Below, in pieces: positions 17,586 through 26,338 of a stretch of DNA of 64,000 bases. Location: positions 1 through 64,000 of the forward strand of contig CANCLQ010000001.1 of the NCBI GenBank assembly GCA_947378845.1. The letters run 5' to 3'. The first letter of the stretch is position 1. The number at the start of each line of letters is the position of its first letter. This DNA is from Opitutia bacterium. Lineage in GTDB: Bacteria; Verrucomicrobiota; Verrucomicrobiia; Opitutales; UBA953. Below the pieces are notes generated by a model. That model saw nothing but the letters and a program-made list of their open reading frames with translations. It searched no databases and was not told the DNA's origin. The position numbers and the translations under genes were made by a program.

Positions 17586-18875
17586 TTATGCCTTAGCGAG
17601 TGCTTGCTCGAGGTCGGCGATGATGTCTTCAACATCTTCGATGCCGACGGAGAGGCGCACATAATCATCCGTCACGCCAGCGGCTTGACGTTCAGCCGCG
17701 GTTAACTGCGAGTGTGTTGTCGAAGCTGGGTGAATTGCCAAGGAGCGAGCATCACCGATATTGGCGACGTGGCTGTGGAGTTTAAGCGCATTGATAAACT
17801 TCGTGCCGCCTTCGTGGCCGGACTTAACGCCGAAGCCAACGAGCGCACCGAAGCCATTGGTTAAGTATTTCCTGGCGAGATCATGGTACTTGGATGATTT
17901 CAAGCCAGGATAGTTGACCCACTTAACTTTAGGATGTGACTCGAGGTATTGGGCGACCTTTAATGCGTTGGCACAATGACGTTCCATGCGTAGGTGAAGC
18001 GTTTCTAAACCTTGCAAGAGTAAGAACGCATTGAAAGGCGAGAGGCAGCTACCGACGTCGCGTAGGAATTGCAGACGCATCTTCATAATGAAGGCGATGT
18101 TCGCGCCGCCAGCAGGTGCGAAGGCCTTGAATGCTTCCCAGTGAGGTAAGCCGTGGTAAGACATGTCTGGCTCAGTGAAGCCAGGGAAGCGTCCGCTGCC
18201 CCAGTTGAAATTACCGCCGTCGACAACGATGCCACCGATGCTGGTGCCGTGCCCACCGATGTGTTTAGTTGCAGAGTGCACAACGACATTGGCACCGTGC
18301 TCGAGCGGGCGATTCAGATAAGGTGATAATGCAGTGTTATCGATGATGAGGGGGACGCCGACTTCCTTGGCGATTTTACCAACTTCAGCGAAGGGGAAAA
18401 TATTGAGTCGAGGATTGCCTAGGCCTTCACCGTAAAACGCCTTGGTGTTAGACTTAAAAGCTTTGCGGAAGTTTTCTGGATCATCTCCATCAACAAATGA
18501 AACTTCGATACCGAGTTTAGGTAAGGTGTAGTGGAAGAGGTTGTAGGTGCCGCCGTAAAGTTGGGCGACAGAGACGATGTGGTCGCCGGCACCAGCGATA
18601 TTGAGAATGGCAGCGGTGATCGCAGCTTGTCCGGATGAGTGAGCCAGCGCACCTGATCCACCTTCGAGGGCAGCGAGGCGCTGCTCGAGGACATCGGTGG
18701 TCGGATTCATAATCCGAGTATAAATATTACCGAGCTCCTTTAGTCCGAAGAGATTAGCCGCGTGTTCCGTGTCGCGGAACTGGTAGCTGGTGGTTTGATA
18801 GATTGGCACAGCACATGCGCCCGTAGTGGGGTCTGCTTTTTGGCCGGCGTGAAGGGTGCGGGTTCCGATTTTCAT
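17586..18875 (-). CDS. metY: O-acetylhomoserine aminocarboxypropyltransferase (O-acetylhomoserine sulfhydrylase)
   Basis: 429 residues from the ATG at 18875 ([12 protein letters not shown]); the open frame continues upstream but the added residues look like leader sequence. It is a PLP-dependent Cys/Met metabolism enzyme that makes homocysteine from O-acetylhomoserine and sulfide. The internal aldimine lysine lies in HSATKHIGG (Lys204). The N-terminal YQTTSYQF and EHAANLFGL blocks, and the insert with [10 protein letters not shown], mark the MetY rather than the CGS/CBL branch. cysE on the far side of cysS-thrS supplies a related sulfur acceptor but is not in the same unit. No SAM riboswitch was recognised in the 130-base upstream region. 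The leader has CACCTCCTT 9 bases before the start. Confidence 0.94.
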   Translation of the reverse strand: MKIGTRTLHAGQKADPTTGACAVPIYQTTSYQFRDTEHAANLFGLKELGNIYTRIMNPTTDVLEQRLAALEGGSGALAHSSGQAAITAAILNIAGAGDHIVSVAQLYGGTYNLFHYTLPKLGIEVSFVDGDDPENFRKAFKSNTKAFYGEGLGNPRLNIFPFAEVGKIAKEVGVPLIIDNTALSPYLNRPLEHGANVVVHSATKHIGGHGTSIGGIVVDGGNFNWGSGRFPGFTEPDMSYHGLPHWEAFKAFAPAGGANIAFIMKMRLQFLRDVGSCLSPFNAFLLLQGLETLHLRMERHCANALKVAQYLESHPKVKWVNYPGLKSSKYHDLARKYLTNGFGALVGFGVKSGHEGGTKFINALKLHSHVANIGDARSLAIHPASTTHSQLTAAERQAAGVTDDYVRLSVGIEDVEDIIADLEQALAKA

Positions 18876-19007
18876 AGTGGGATTAAGGAGGTGAGATATA
18901 GGCGGTGGGGAAGGGCTATTTAAATCAAAATCGAAGTTATGACTTAATTTTGTTGGGGTGATAGATTCATTCTCGCCCATCGGCGGGGCTTTTATCTAAC
19001 TGCGGGT

Positions 19008-20441
19008 ATGCCCGTTGTGCTCCATGATACCTTGTCGCGCGAAATGCGCCCCTTGTTACTCAAGGCAGGTAAGTCGACGTTTGGTATGTATTGTTGCGGG
19101 CCGACGGTTTACGGCCCGGCTCACATCGGGAATTTCCGTACCTTTACTTTGCAGGACGTCTTACGTCGCACGCTTGAGGTCGATGGTCTTAAGGTGAAGC
19201 ACGTGCGCAATATCACCGACGTCGATGATAAAACCATTCGCGGCGCACAGGCAGCAGGTCAGTCGCTAAATGATTTTACGAAGAAGTGGACGGAGAAATT
19301 TCATGCGGATTGCAAAGCGTTGGGTTTATTGACTCCGCAAGTTGAGCCCAGTGCCGTTGAGCATATTCCACAACAGGTGGCGATGATCCAGGCTTTGGTG
19401 GATCGTGGTCACGCTTACGTTTCCAAAGACGGTTCTGTTTATTTCAAGGTCCATAGCTGTAAGGACTACGGAAAATTAAGTCATATCGATTTTTCAAAAC
19501 AAGAGACGCAGGCAACGAACAGTGCCGGCGAGGCTAATGATGCCGATGAATATGAACGCGAGTCGGCTTCCGACTTCGCTCTTTGGAAATCGCGTAAGCC
19601 AGACGACGGAAATAATTTCTGGCCAAGTCCATGGGGTGAGGGTCGTCCAGGCTGGCATATTGAATGCTCGGCCATGTCTTTGGCCCACCTCGGTGCGACC
19701 TTTGATCTTCACGGCGGTGGTATTGATTTATGTTTCCCGCACCACGAGAATGAAATTGCACAGACGGAATGTGCGACGGGCATTAATGGTTTTGCCGCAC
19801 ATTGGTTTCACAGCGCCCACTTGCTGGTCGAAGGTGAGAAGATGTCCAAGAGTAAGGGTAATCTTTTCACGCTCGACGAATTAGTTGCGAAAGGTTTCTC
19901 GCCGATGGAAGTGCGCTATACGCTTATTGCGGGCCACTATCGCACATCGCTTAATTTTACAATGAAGGGCCTGGAAGACGCTCGTTCGGCTTTAGGTAAG
20001 ATTGAGCGTGGTGCTGAGAAGCTTCTACATGCGGCAGGTTTCACCCAAAAAGAATTCGCAATGCCAGCGGTGATTGAAAAACAAACTTCCTGGGGTCGCT
20101 TTGCTCATGCATGGGAAGTGCTGCAGCATGATTTAAATATTCCTGGATGCTTAGGGCAGATCTTTACGGTCTTAGCGGATAAACATGAAGTCAGTGCTCA
20201 ACAGGCTCGCGAAGACCTTAGTGGCTTAGGCAAAATTTTATACGCACTAGGTTTGGCGCTCTTTGCTGATGTTGCGGGTCCGAGTGCACCTGCAAACGTA
20301 GTAGCTTTGGCGGCGCAGCGTTGGGCGGCCAAGCAGGCGAAGGATTTTGCGGCTGCCGATCGACTGCGTAAGGAAATCACAGAGTTGGGTTGGACGATGT
20401 TAGACCATAAAGACGGCTACGATTTAAAGAAATCGGTCTAA
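19008..20441 (+). CDS. cysS: Cysteinyl-tRNA synthetase
   Basis: 477 residues, a full-length class I synthetase. The N-terminal MYCCGPTVYGPAHIGN block contains the zinc cysteine and the HIGN version of the HIGH motif (His39 to Asn42). WHIECSAMS and HHENEIAQTE supply further zinc ligands. EKMSKSKGN is the KMSKS loop. The DALR-type C-terminal region is present and includes the usual RLRKEITELGW segment. The start is the ATG at 19008, with no ribosome-binding site visible. thrS follows on the same strand after about 66 bases. Confidence 0.97.
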   Translation: MPVVLHDTLSREMRPLLLKAGKSTFGMYCCGPTVYGPAHIGNFRTFTLQDVLRRTLEVDGLKVKHVRNITDVDDKTIRGAQAAGQSLNDFTKKWTEKFHADCKALGLLTPQVEPSAVEHIPQQVAMIQALVDRGHAYVSKDGSVYFKVHSCKDYGKLSHIDFSKQETQATNSAGEANDADEYERESASDFALWKSRKPDDGNNFWPSPWGEGRPGWHIECSAMSLAHLGATFDLHGGGIDLCFPHHENEIAQTECATGINGFAAHWFHSAHLLVEGEKMSKSKGNLFTLDELVAKGFSPMEVRYTLIAGHYRTSLNFTMKGLEDARSALGKIERGAEKLLHAAGFTQKEFAMPAVIEKQTSWGRFAHAWEVLQHDLNIPGCLGQIFTVLADKHEVSAQQAREDLSGLGKILYALGLALFADVAGPSAPANVVALAAQRWAAKQAKDFAAADRLRKEITELGWTMLDHKDGYDLKKSV

Positions 20442-20507
20442 CTGCTCTTGTACCTACGTTCTTGCCCTAAGGGCTAAGTGTCCCTAGCGATAGAGGCATA
20501 CTTTGTC

Positions 20508-22394
20508 ATGTCTACCCGTCCGCAAATGACTCCCTTGGAGGAGATTCGTCACTCCGCCGCGCACATCTTGGGTGCCGCAGTTCTCCGCCTTTTCCCTCAG
20601 GCACAGCTCGATATCGGACCACCCACTGACAATGGTTTTTATTATGACTTCGACTTAGACCACGCATTTACGGCGGATGATTTGATTAAGATCGAAGAAG
20701 AGATGAAACGTATCTCTAAAGAAAATCAGAAATTCGAACGTTTCGAATGTTCCCGTGAAGAAGCTGAGAAGTTAATTCGTGAACGCGGGCAGACGGCCTA
20801 CAAATTAGGTCGCTTAGCCGATGTTCCAGCAGGTGAAACGATTTCGTTTTATAAGAACGGCGAATTCATGGATTTATGCGCGGGCACACACGTGCGTTAC
20901 TCGTCGCAAGTTAAAGCCTTCAAGTTGTTGAGCATCGCTGGTGCTTATCACCGCGGAAATGAAAAGAATAAACAGCTTCAGCGTATTTACGGAACAGCGT
21001 ACGCAACGAAAGACGAGTTGGAGCAGTCGTTGTCACGTGCCGAAGAAGCGAAGAAGCGCGACCATCGTAAACTCGGTAAAGAATTAAAACTTTTCCATAT
21101 CGACGAAAAAGTGGGGCAGGGCTTAATTTTATGGACGCCTAATGGCGCAGTGATTCGTCAAGAGTTACAGAACTTTATCGCTGCGCAGCTTTTCCAAACC
21201 GGCTATAAGCAAGTTTTCACGCCGCACATTGGTAATTTAGATTTATACCGCACCTCGGGTCACTTCCCTTATTATAAAGACGCGCAGTTCCCGCCGTTGG
21301 TCGAACGTGAGGCGATGGAGTTATTGTCTAAAGAGGGTTGTGGTTGTGGAGAGTTAACCAACCGACTCGAGAGTGGTGCGATACAGGGCTTCTTGTTGAA
21401 GCCGATGAATTGCCCGCACCATATCCGTATCTTTGCATCGCAGCCGCATTCGTACCGTGATCTTCCGGTTCGATTGGCTGAGTTTGGTACCGTGTATCGC
21501 TGGGAGCAATCGGGTGAGCTCAATGGTATGACTCGTGTGCGTGGTTTTACGCAAGATGATGGACACCTTTTCTGCACTGAAGATCAAGTGGGGGCTGAAG
21601 TTCAGGGCTGTCTTGAATTAGTAAAAGTAGTTCTAAAAACTTTAGGTCTTAATGATTACCGCGTGCGCGTCGGTCTGCGTAATCCTGATTCAAATAAATA
21701 CACCGGATCGAATGAGAATTGGGATAAGGCTGAAGCGGCCTGTCGAGCAGCAGCGAAGACGCTGGATGTGGCCTTCACTGAAGAAGCGGGCGAAGCCGCA
21801 TTTTATGGCCCCAAAATCGACTTCGTTGTTCGTGATGTGATTGGGCGCGAGTGGCAATTAGGTACGGTCCAAGTCGACTTCAATTTACCTGAACGCTTTG
21901 AACTTTCATACATTGGATCTGACAATAAGCACCACCGTCCAGTGATGATTCACCGTGCACCTTTTGGTTCGATGGAACGTTTTGTCGGTATTCTAATTGA
22001 ACACTTTGCGGGCGATTTCCCAACCTGGTTGGCGCCTGAACAGGTCCGCGTCATTTCATTGAACGATGATATGAATGCACATTGCGAAGAAATCGCAGCT
22101 CAACTCACAGCCTTGAATATTCGCTGCACGGTGGATGGATCATCCGATAAATTAGGTGCTAAGATCCGTCGCGCAGAATTAACGAAGGTGCCTCACATGT
22201 TGGTGGTGGGCAGCAAAGAGAAGGAAGCGGGACTTGTGAATGTTCGTTCCCGCGCTGATAAGACCTTCGAAGGCAATCGTACCTTGAGCGACTTTATCTC
22301 CCTGATTACTTCAGAGATTTCTGAGCGACGCTTAAAGGCTTACGTGCCACCTGCTGCAACCGGTGGTCCGTCTGCAAGTGCACACGGTGCGTAA
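20508..22394 (+). CDS. thrS: Threonyl-tRNA synthetase without TGS domain
   Basis: 628 residues from the ATG at 20508; a GTG at 20478 is also in frame but adds ten unlikely residues. The chain starts directly at the editing domain (IRHSAAHILGAAV, with HxxxH, and DLCAGTHV), so the N-terminal TGS domain of about 60 residues found in the E. coli enzyme is missing. The class II catalytic core has the three zinc ligands: Cys in KPMNCPHH, His in QDDGHLF and His in PVMIHRA. Between YYKDAQFPP and GFLLKPMNC there is an insertion of about 30 residues with three cysteines (EGCGCGE region) relative to E. coli; similar insertions occur in other PVC and some Bacteroidetes enzymes, from memory. The anticodon-binding domain (LAPEQVRVISL) is normal. 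The tail is Ala/Ser/Gly-rich. Confidence 0.96.
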   Translation: MSTRPQMTPLEEIRHSAAHILGAAVLRLFPQAQLDIGPPTDNGFYYDFDLDHAFTADDLIKIEEEMKRISKENQKFERFECSREEAEKLIRERGQTAYKLGRLADVPAGETISFYKNGEFMDLCAGTHVRYSSQVKAFKLLSIAGAYHRGNEKNKQLQRIYGTAYATKDELEQSLSRAEEAKKRDHRKLGKELKLFHIDEKVGQGLILWTPNGAVIRQELQNFIAAQLFQTGYKQVFTPHIGNLDLYRTSGHFPYYKDAQFPPLVEREAMELLSKEGCGCGELTNRLESGAIQGFLLKPMNCPHHIRIFASQPHSYRDLPVRLAEFGTVYRWEQSGELNGMTRVRGFTQDDGHLFCTEDQVGAEVQGCLELVKVVLKTLGLNDYRVRVGLRNPDSNKYTGSNENWDKAEAACRAAAKTLDVAFTEEAGEAAFYGPKIDFVVRDVIGREWQLGTVQVDFNLPERFELSYIGSDNKHHRPVMIHRAPFGSMERFVGILIEHFAGDFPTWLAPEQVRVISLNDDMNAHCEEIAAQLTALNIRCTVDGSSDKLGAKIRRAELTKVPHMLVVGSKEKEAGLVNVRSRADKTFEGNRTLSDFISLITSEISERRLKAYVPPAATGGPSASAHGA

Positions 22395-22396
22395 AC

Positions 22397-22969
22397 TTAA
22401 TACTTAACGCTGCAACCGTAGGGCTTAGTGGAAGATTGCGTAGGCGTCTTTCCGCTGACGGCTGCTGTAACGGCGGCGAGTACGTAATTAGTGGCGCCGT
22501 CGATATCTGAAGGCTTCGCTGACGAAACACTGTCGATGGCACCTTTGTAGATAAGTTTGCCGTCTTTACTGATGACGAAACAGTGGGGAGTTGTTTTCGC
22601 CCCGTAGGATTTTCCGAGTTTACCATCAGCATCATTAATCACTGCGGTCGCTGCGTTTTTATCCGCCGCCGCGCTGGATTTTAGGTCCGCAATTTTTCCT
22701 CCGCTGTTAATGGAAAGCCAGATAGCTCCTTGTGCGATAACTTGTTTTTGGAACTCAGGCATCTTTCCTGTGCTATAAAACTTACGAGAGAAAGGGCATT
22801 CAGGATTGTACCATTCGAGTACTACAACTTTACCAGCGAAGTCGGATAACTTGACGGTTTTGCCGTCAGCAGTCTGTGCCGTGAAAGGCGGCGGTGTCTG
22901 GCCAATTTCAGGTGCAGCGTATGTCAGTGATGCCAAAAGTAACGAAAGCACTAGTGTTAAATTTTTCAT
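22397..22969 (-). CDS. Exported thioredoxin-fold (AhpC/TSA-redoxin) protein
   Basis: 190 residues with a clear signal peptide (MKNLTLVLSLLLASLTYA). The redoxin domain begins PPPFTAQTADGKTVKLSDFAGKV and has a single active-site cysteine in NPECPFSRKFY (Cys58), so no CxxC motif. The other cysteine is near the C-terminus (YGCSVKY, Cys186) and may act as the resolving residue. The family is close to periplasmic peroxiredoxin-like or thioredoxin-like proteins of unknown partner (redoxin domain annotation). It converges on thrS with two bases between the stop codons. The fold is sure, the substrate not. Confidence 0.85.
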   Translation of the reverse strand: MKNLTLVLSLLLASLTYAAPEIGQTPPPFTAQTADGKTVKLSDFAGKVVVLEWYNPECPFSRKFYSTGKMPEFQKQVIAQGAIWLSINSGGKIADLKSSAAADKNAATAVINDADGKLGKSYGAKTTPHCFVISKDGKLIYKGAIDSVSSAKPSDIDGATNYVLAAVTAAVSGKTPTQSSTKPYGCSVKY

Positions 22970-23096
22970 GGGGTGATGGTCTTACTAATAATAACCCTAT
23001 AAAACCGTCATCGTTTCAAGTCTCCCTTTGCTGTGCGACTGCATCTTTCTGTGACAAGTGGGTTGCCAAATTAGATAAAAAGGCGACATATGTGGT

Positions 23097-23903
23097 ATGG
23101 CCGACGCCCGAACCATTGCTGTTGTATGCGCTACAGAAGCTTCCCTCTGGGAGGAGTTGCGCCGTCGTGCCGAGCAAGTCGGCAAGGCGGAGCCAGCTTT
23201 GGCTCCCATGCTGAAGCGTTATGTGCTCGATCGTAAATCTTTCGGCGATGGCATTGTCCATCGTCTAGCGGAACGTATTGCCCCAACTGGTAATGATGTT
23301 GAGGCACTAAAAGTTGCTTTGGCTGAAGCTGCTCAGTTGGACAGTGAAGTTCTGGCGCAAATGCGTTTTGATATTCGCGCAACCTTAGAGCGCGATCCAG
23401 CAACTGAGCATGCGTTAGTTCCTTTTTTATGGTTTAAAGGGTTTCACGCTATATCCCTGCACCGCTTGGCGCATGTGTTATGGAAAGCTGGAAGAAAAGA
23501 TTTAGCTACGCACTTGCAGTCATTGATGTCGGAGCATCTTGCAGTAGACATTCATCCTGCGGCACGCTTTGGCGTTGGTATTCTTTTGGACCATGCAACT
23601 GGTTTTGTGGCGGGTGAAACCGCTGTGGTTGGCGACAATGTTTCTTTCCTTCATGAGGTTACCTTGGGTGGCACTGGAAAAGTGCGCGGTGATCGTCACC
23701 CGAAGATTCGCTCCGGCGTGTTAGTCGGTGCGGGTGCTAAAATATTGGGTAATATTACCGTCGGTGAAGGTGCAAAAATCGGTGCCGGTTCAGTAGTTTT
23801 AAAAGATGTACCCGCTCATACGAGTGTAGCGGGTGTGCCAGCGGTGGTGATTGGCAGTACGAATGTCGATGCACCTGCATTGGACATGGATCACTCCCTC
23901 TGA
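23097..23903 (+). CDS. cysE: Serine O-acetyltransferase
   Basis: 268 residues. It acetylates serine with acetyl-CoA to give O-acetylserine for cysteine synthesis. The N-terminal helical domain (LWEELRRRAEQVGKAEP) and the left-handed parallel beta-helix are both present; the active-site motifs are VDIHPAARFGVGILLDHATG and GDRHPKI, followed by the GAGAKILGNITVGEGAKIGAGS hexapeptide repeats. The family-typical tail after VAGVPA is short, which may affect feedback inhibition by cysteine or the contact with CysK. A weak promoter match (TTGCCA at 23062, ACATAT at 23085, spacing 17) precedes the gene. The stop codon is followed within seven bases by the histidine kinase gene. Confidence 0.95.
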   Translation: MADARTIAVVCATEASLWEELRRRAEQVGKAEPALAPMLKRYVLDRKSFGDGIVHRLAERIAPTGNDVEALKVALAEAAQLDSEVLAQMRFDIRATLERDPATEHALVPFLWFKGFHAISLHRLAHVLWKAGRKDLATHLQSLMSEHLAVDIHPAARFGVGILLDHATGFVAGETAVVGDNVSFLHEVTLGGTGKVRGDRHPKIRSGVLVGAGAKILGNITVGEGAKIGAGSVVLKDVPAHTSVAGVPAVVIGSTNVDAPALDMDHSL

Positions 23904-23909
23904 TTGTCG

Positions 23910-25631
23910 ATGCCGCAGACGCCCCGAGAGCAAGACCGTCCGAGCGATGCTCGAGTGCTCGATTGTCTTTATCGAGTAGGCGCTTTCGTTAATGCCACCG
24001 AAGATCCGCGTGAGGCGTTGAATTTTATTTTATCTGAAGTGGTACGCACGCTCGGTGCGTCAAGCGCGTCAATTTCATTGCTTGAGCCAAGTACGGGTAC
24101 TCTTCGTATCGAAGTCTCGAATGGTTTAGGTCCAGACACGCAGGACCAAATTTTATCACAAGGGCAGGGAATCACGGGATGGGTTGCACTAAACGCTAAG
24201 CCATTGTTGGTACCCGATGTTTCTAAGGATTCACGCTATGTAGAAATCCGTAAAGCTGTTCGTTCCGAATTAGCCGTACCGATGGAATTAATGGGCAATG
24301 TGATCGGCGTGGTGAATTGCGATTCGGATCGCGTGGCAGCTTTTTCGGAGGCGGACGTCGCTTTTCTTTCTTTGCTCACCAACGAAGCATCCAAGGCCGT
24401 CGGTCGTATCTGGCTTCTACGCCAATTACGTACTAAAGCTGCCCAGCTGGAAGCCTTGGTGGGTGCGGCTCAAGGACTGGCTCGCGAACGTGATGAGCCA
24501 GGTATTACAGCCGATCTATCTCGCCATACGCGAGCCCTGTTGGGTGCACGAGCAGTTGCATATTACAAATGCAAAGAAGCCGCTTTGGATTTAAAAATCA
24601 TCTCTGGAGATTGTGCCGGTACAGAATTTGTTCAGTCATTAGCTCAAGTTGAGACCTCGCTCGGCACAGCGATTATGCGTCAGAAGGCCGTGGTGGTTCC
24701 TATTGCCGCCAAAACCGAAGCTAAGCTTTTTAAGAAACTTATTAATCCAGTCGCGGGGTCATCGTTGCTTGCCGTGCCAGTAAGATATGAAGATGAGACC
24801 TTCGGCGTGCTGGTTTGTGTTTCGATGGGTGCGTACCGTTTTTCGGACGATGATAAGCATTTAATAACTGCACTGGCGTCATTCGGTGCATCTTCGATTC
24901 AGAATGCACGGTTGTACGCTAAGGTCTTCACGGTGGAAGAGGGTCTTCGTCGCAGTGAGCGTTTAACCGCTCTCGGTTTGCTCTCGGCCGAAGTGGCACA
25001 CGAAATCAGAAATCCTCTGACCGTTTTGAAATTACTGTCCGATACGATGTCGCAGGGCTTCAAACCTGATGATCCTCGAAACGAAGACATCGAGGTGATG
25101 CGTGAAAAAATCATTCACATGGAAGGGGTGGTCTCACGCGTTTTAGGTATGAGCAAAGCCCAGTCGGGCGCATTTAAGTCCATCGACCTCGGAGAGGCGG
25201 CACAAACGGCACTCATGTTGATTCGCTTGAAGTTTCAGCAGGCAGGCGTCGTAGCCAATGCCGAGATTGAACCTAATCTTCCTCTGGTTGAAGGTAATCC
25301 AGGGCAGATTCAACAAGTGTTCCTTAACCTAATTTTAAATGCCGTACAGGCTATGCCCAATGGAGGCAGTTTGAATCTAAATGTGGCTCGTGAATTTGGA
25401 GCTGGAGGTGAAGTTATTGGTATTCGTATTCAAGACACGGGGACAGGTATCCCTAAAGAAATTCAGAATAAAATCTTCGAGTCCTTCTTCACGAGTCGTG
25501 AAGACGGAACCGGTCTAGGTTTAGCGATTGTTAAACGAATCCTTCGCGATCACCGCGGTGACATTGTGGTGGAGTCAACGGGATCGACCGGAACCACTTT
25601 TAAATTGTGGGTCCCGATTAAGCTCCGTTAA
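23910..25631 (+). CDS. Soluble sensor histidine kinase with two GAF domains
   Basis: 573 residues from the ATG at 23910; a TTG at 23904 is an alternative. No membrane helix is seen, so it is cytosolic. Domain order: GAF 1 (about 15-165, GITGWVALNAKPLLVPDVSKD), GAF 2 (about 185-335), HisKA with the phosphorylated His364 in AEVAHEIRNPLTVLKLLSD, then HATPase with N box (NLILNAVQAM), G1 (DTGTGIP) and G2 (GTGLGLAIVK). No receiver domain or response-regulator gene is nearby, so it looks like an orphan kinase. Its position 6 bases after cysE suggests cotranscription, but the signal is unknown. The 3' end overlaps convergent dedA by 14 bases. Confidence 0.92.
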   Translation: MPQTPREQDRPSDARVLDCLYRVGAFVNATEDPREALNFILSEVVRTLGASSASISLLEPSTGTLRIEVSNGLGPDTQDQILSQGQGITGWVALNAKPLLVPDVSKDSRYVEIRKAVRSELAVPMELMGNVIGVVNCDSDRVAAFSEADVAFLSLLTNEASKAVGRIWLLRQLRTKAAQLEALVGAAQGLARERDEPGITADLSRHTRALLGARAVAYYKCKEAALDLKIISGDCAGTEFVQSLAQVETSLGTAIMRQKAVVVPIAAKTEAKLFKKLINPVAGSSLLAVPVRYEDETFGVLVCVSMGAYRFSDDDKHLITALASFGASSIQNARLYAKVFTVEEGLRRSERLTALGLLSAEVAHEIRNPLTVLKLLSDTMSQGFKPDDPRNEDIEVMREKIIHMEGVVSRVLGMSKAQSGAFKSIDLGEAAQTALMLIRLKFQQAGVVANAEIEPNLPLVEGNPGQIQQVFLNLILNAVQAMPNGGSLNLNVAREFGAGGEVIGIRIQDTGTGIPKEIQNKIFESFFTSREDGTGLGLAIVKRILRDHRGDIVVESTGSTGTTFKLWVPIKLR

Positions 25632-26262
25632 AAAATCGTTTCACGACTTTCCACAGTAGTGGCAGGAATGATACGACCACTACGATTAAAATTACTTTGT
25701 GCAATTGATCAGCAAGTGCGGTCCCGCCAATAAAGTGACCAAGGCCGATTAATGATCCGATCCACAAAATCGCACCGATGATGTTGTATTTAAGGAATGC
25801 GAAAAATTCCATTTCACCCATGCCGGCTGCAAATGGAACGAAGGTGCGAAGGATGGGGACGAAGCGCGCTAGAACGAGTGACGACGCGCCATTCTGTGTG
25901 AAGTATTCATGGGCCGACTTTAGATGCTTCTTTTTAATGAGCCATGAGTCGGGACGCTCGGCGACGCGGTGACCGTATTTATTGCCGAGCCACCAGCCGA
26001 GTTGATTCCCTAAGATGGCCGCAACAATCAACAATCCAGAGAGAAGCCATGCATTGAAGAGGGCGGGCCGATCACCGTTTTGAATCGTGAGCACACCCGC
26101 AGTAACTAAAAGTGAATCACCGGGTAGGAAAAAGCCCGCCAGTAGACCCGTTTCGCTAAAGATAATTATGAACAGTAAAACCATGCCGCCCGTTTGGATG
26201 GTTTCAAGAAGTCCAGCAGACGTGTGAAGGTGGTTCCAAAACTGAATGAGCCATTCTTGCAT
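25618..26262 (-). CDS. DedA family membrane protein
   Basis: 214 residues with about four to five hydrophobic segments. Family marks are FSETGLLAGFFLPGDSLLVTAG, the GNKYG block (NQLGWWLGNKYGHR) and FARFVPILRTFVPFAAGMG. DedA/SNARE-associated proteins are now linked to recycling of undecaprenyl phosphate or other lipids across the inner membrane. The catalytic-looking acidic residue in FSETGLLAGFFLPGDS and the arginines in RFVPILRTF are present. The gene is convergent with the kinase gene and overlaps it by 14 bases; it is divergent from glnD, with an inverted repeat in between. Confidence 0.9.
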   Translation of the reverse strand: MQEWLIQFWNHLHTSAGLLETIQTGGMVLLFIIIFSETGLLAGFFLPGDSLLVTAGVLTIQNGDRPALFNAWLLSGLLIVAAILGNQLGWWLGNKYGHRVAERPDSWLIKKKHLKSAHEYFTQNGASSLVLARFVPILRTFVPFAAGMGEMEFFAFLKYNIIGAILWIGSLIGLGHFIGGTALADQLHKVILIVVVVSFLPLLWKVVKRFFNGA

Positions 26263-26292
26263 AAGGTTACATAGTATCGGAGGTATGAAATT

Positions 26293-26330
26293 GCAATGAC
26301 CTTGATGGGCGGCCTATTTATGGTCATTGC
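26293..26330. repeat. 9-bp inverted repeat just upstream of glnD
   Basis: GCAATGACC (26293-26301) and GGTCATTGC (26322-26330) are perfect inverted copies, 20 bases apart, ending 8 bases before the glnD ATG. It could be a dimeric regulator site in the dedA/glnD divergent promoter region or a leader hairpin covering the glnD start region. Confidence 0.45.
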
Positions 26331-26338
26331 CATTTTAG

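Noticed and set aside
18876..19007. SAM riboswitch before metY
   Set aside because: No SAM-I, SAM-II or SAH-type core sequence was recognised in the 130 bases upstream.
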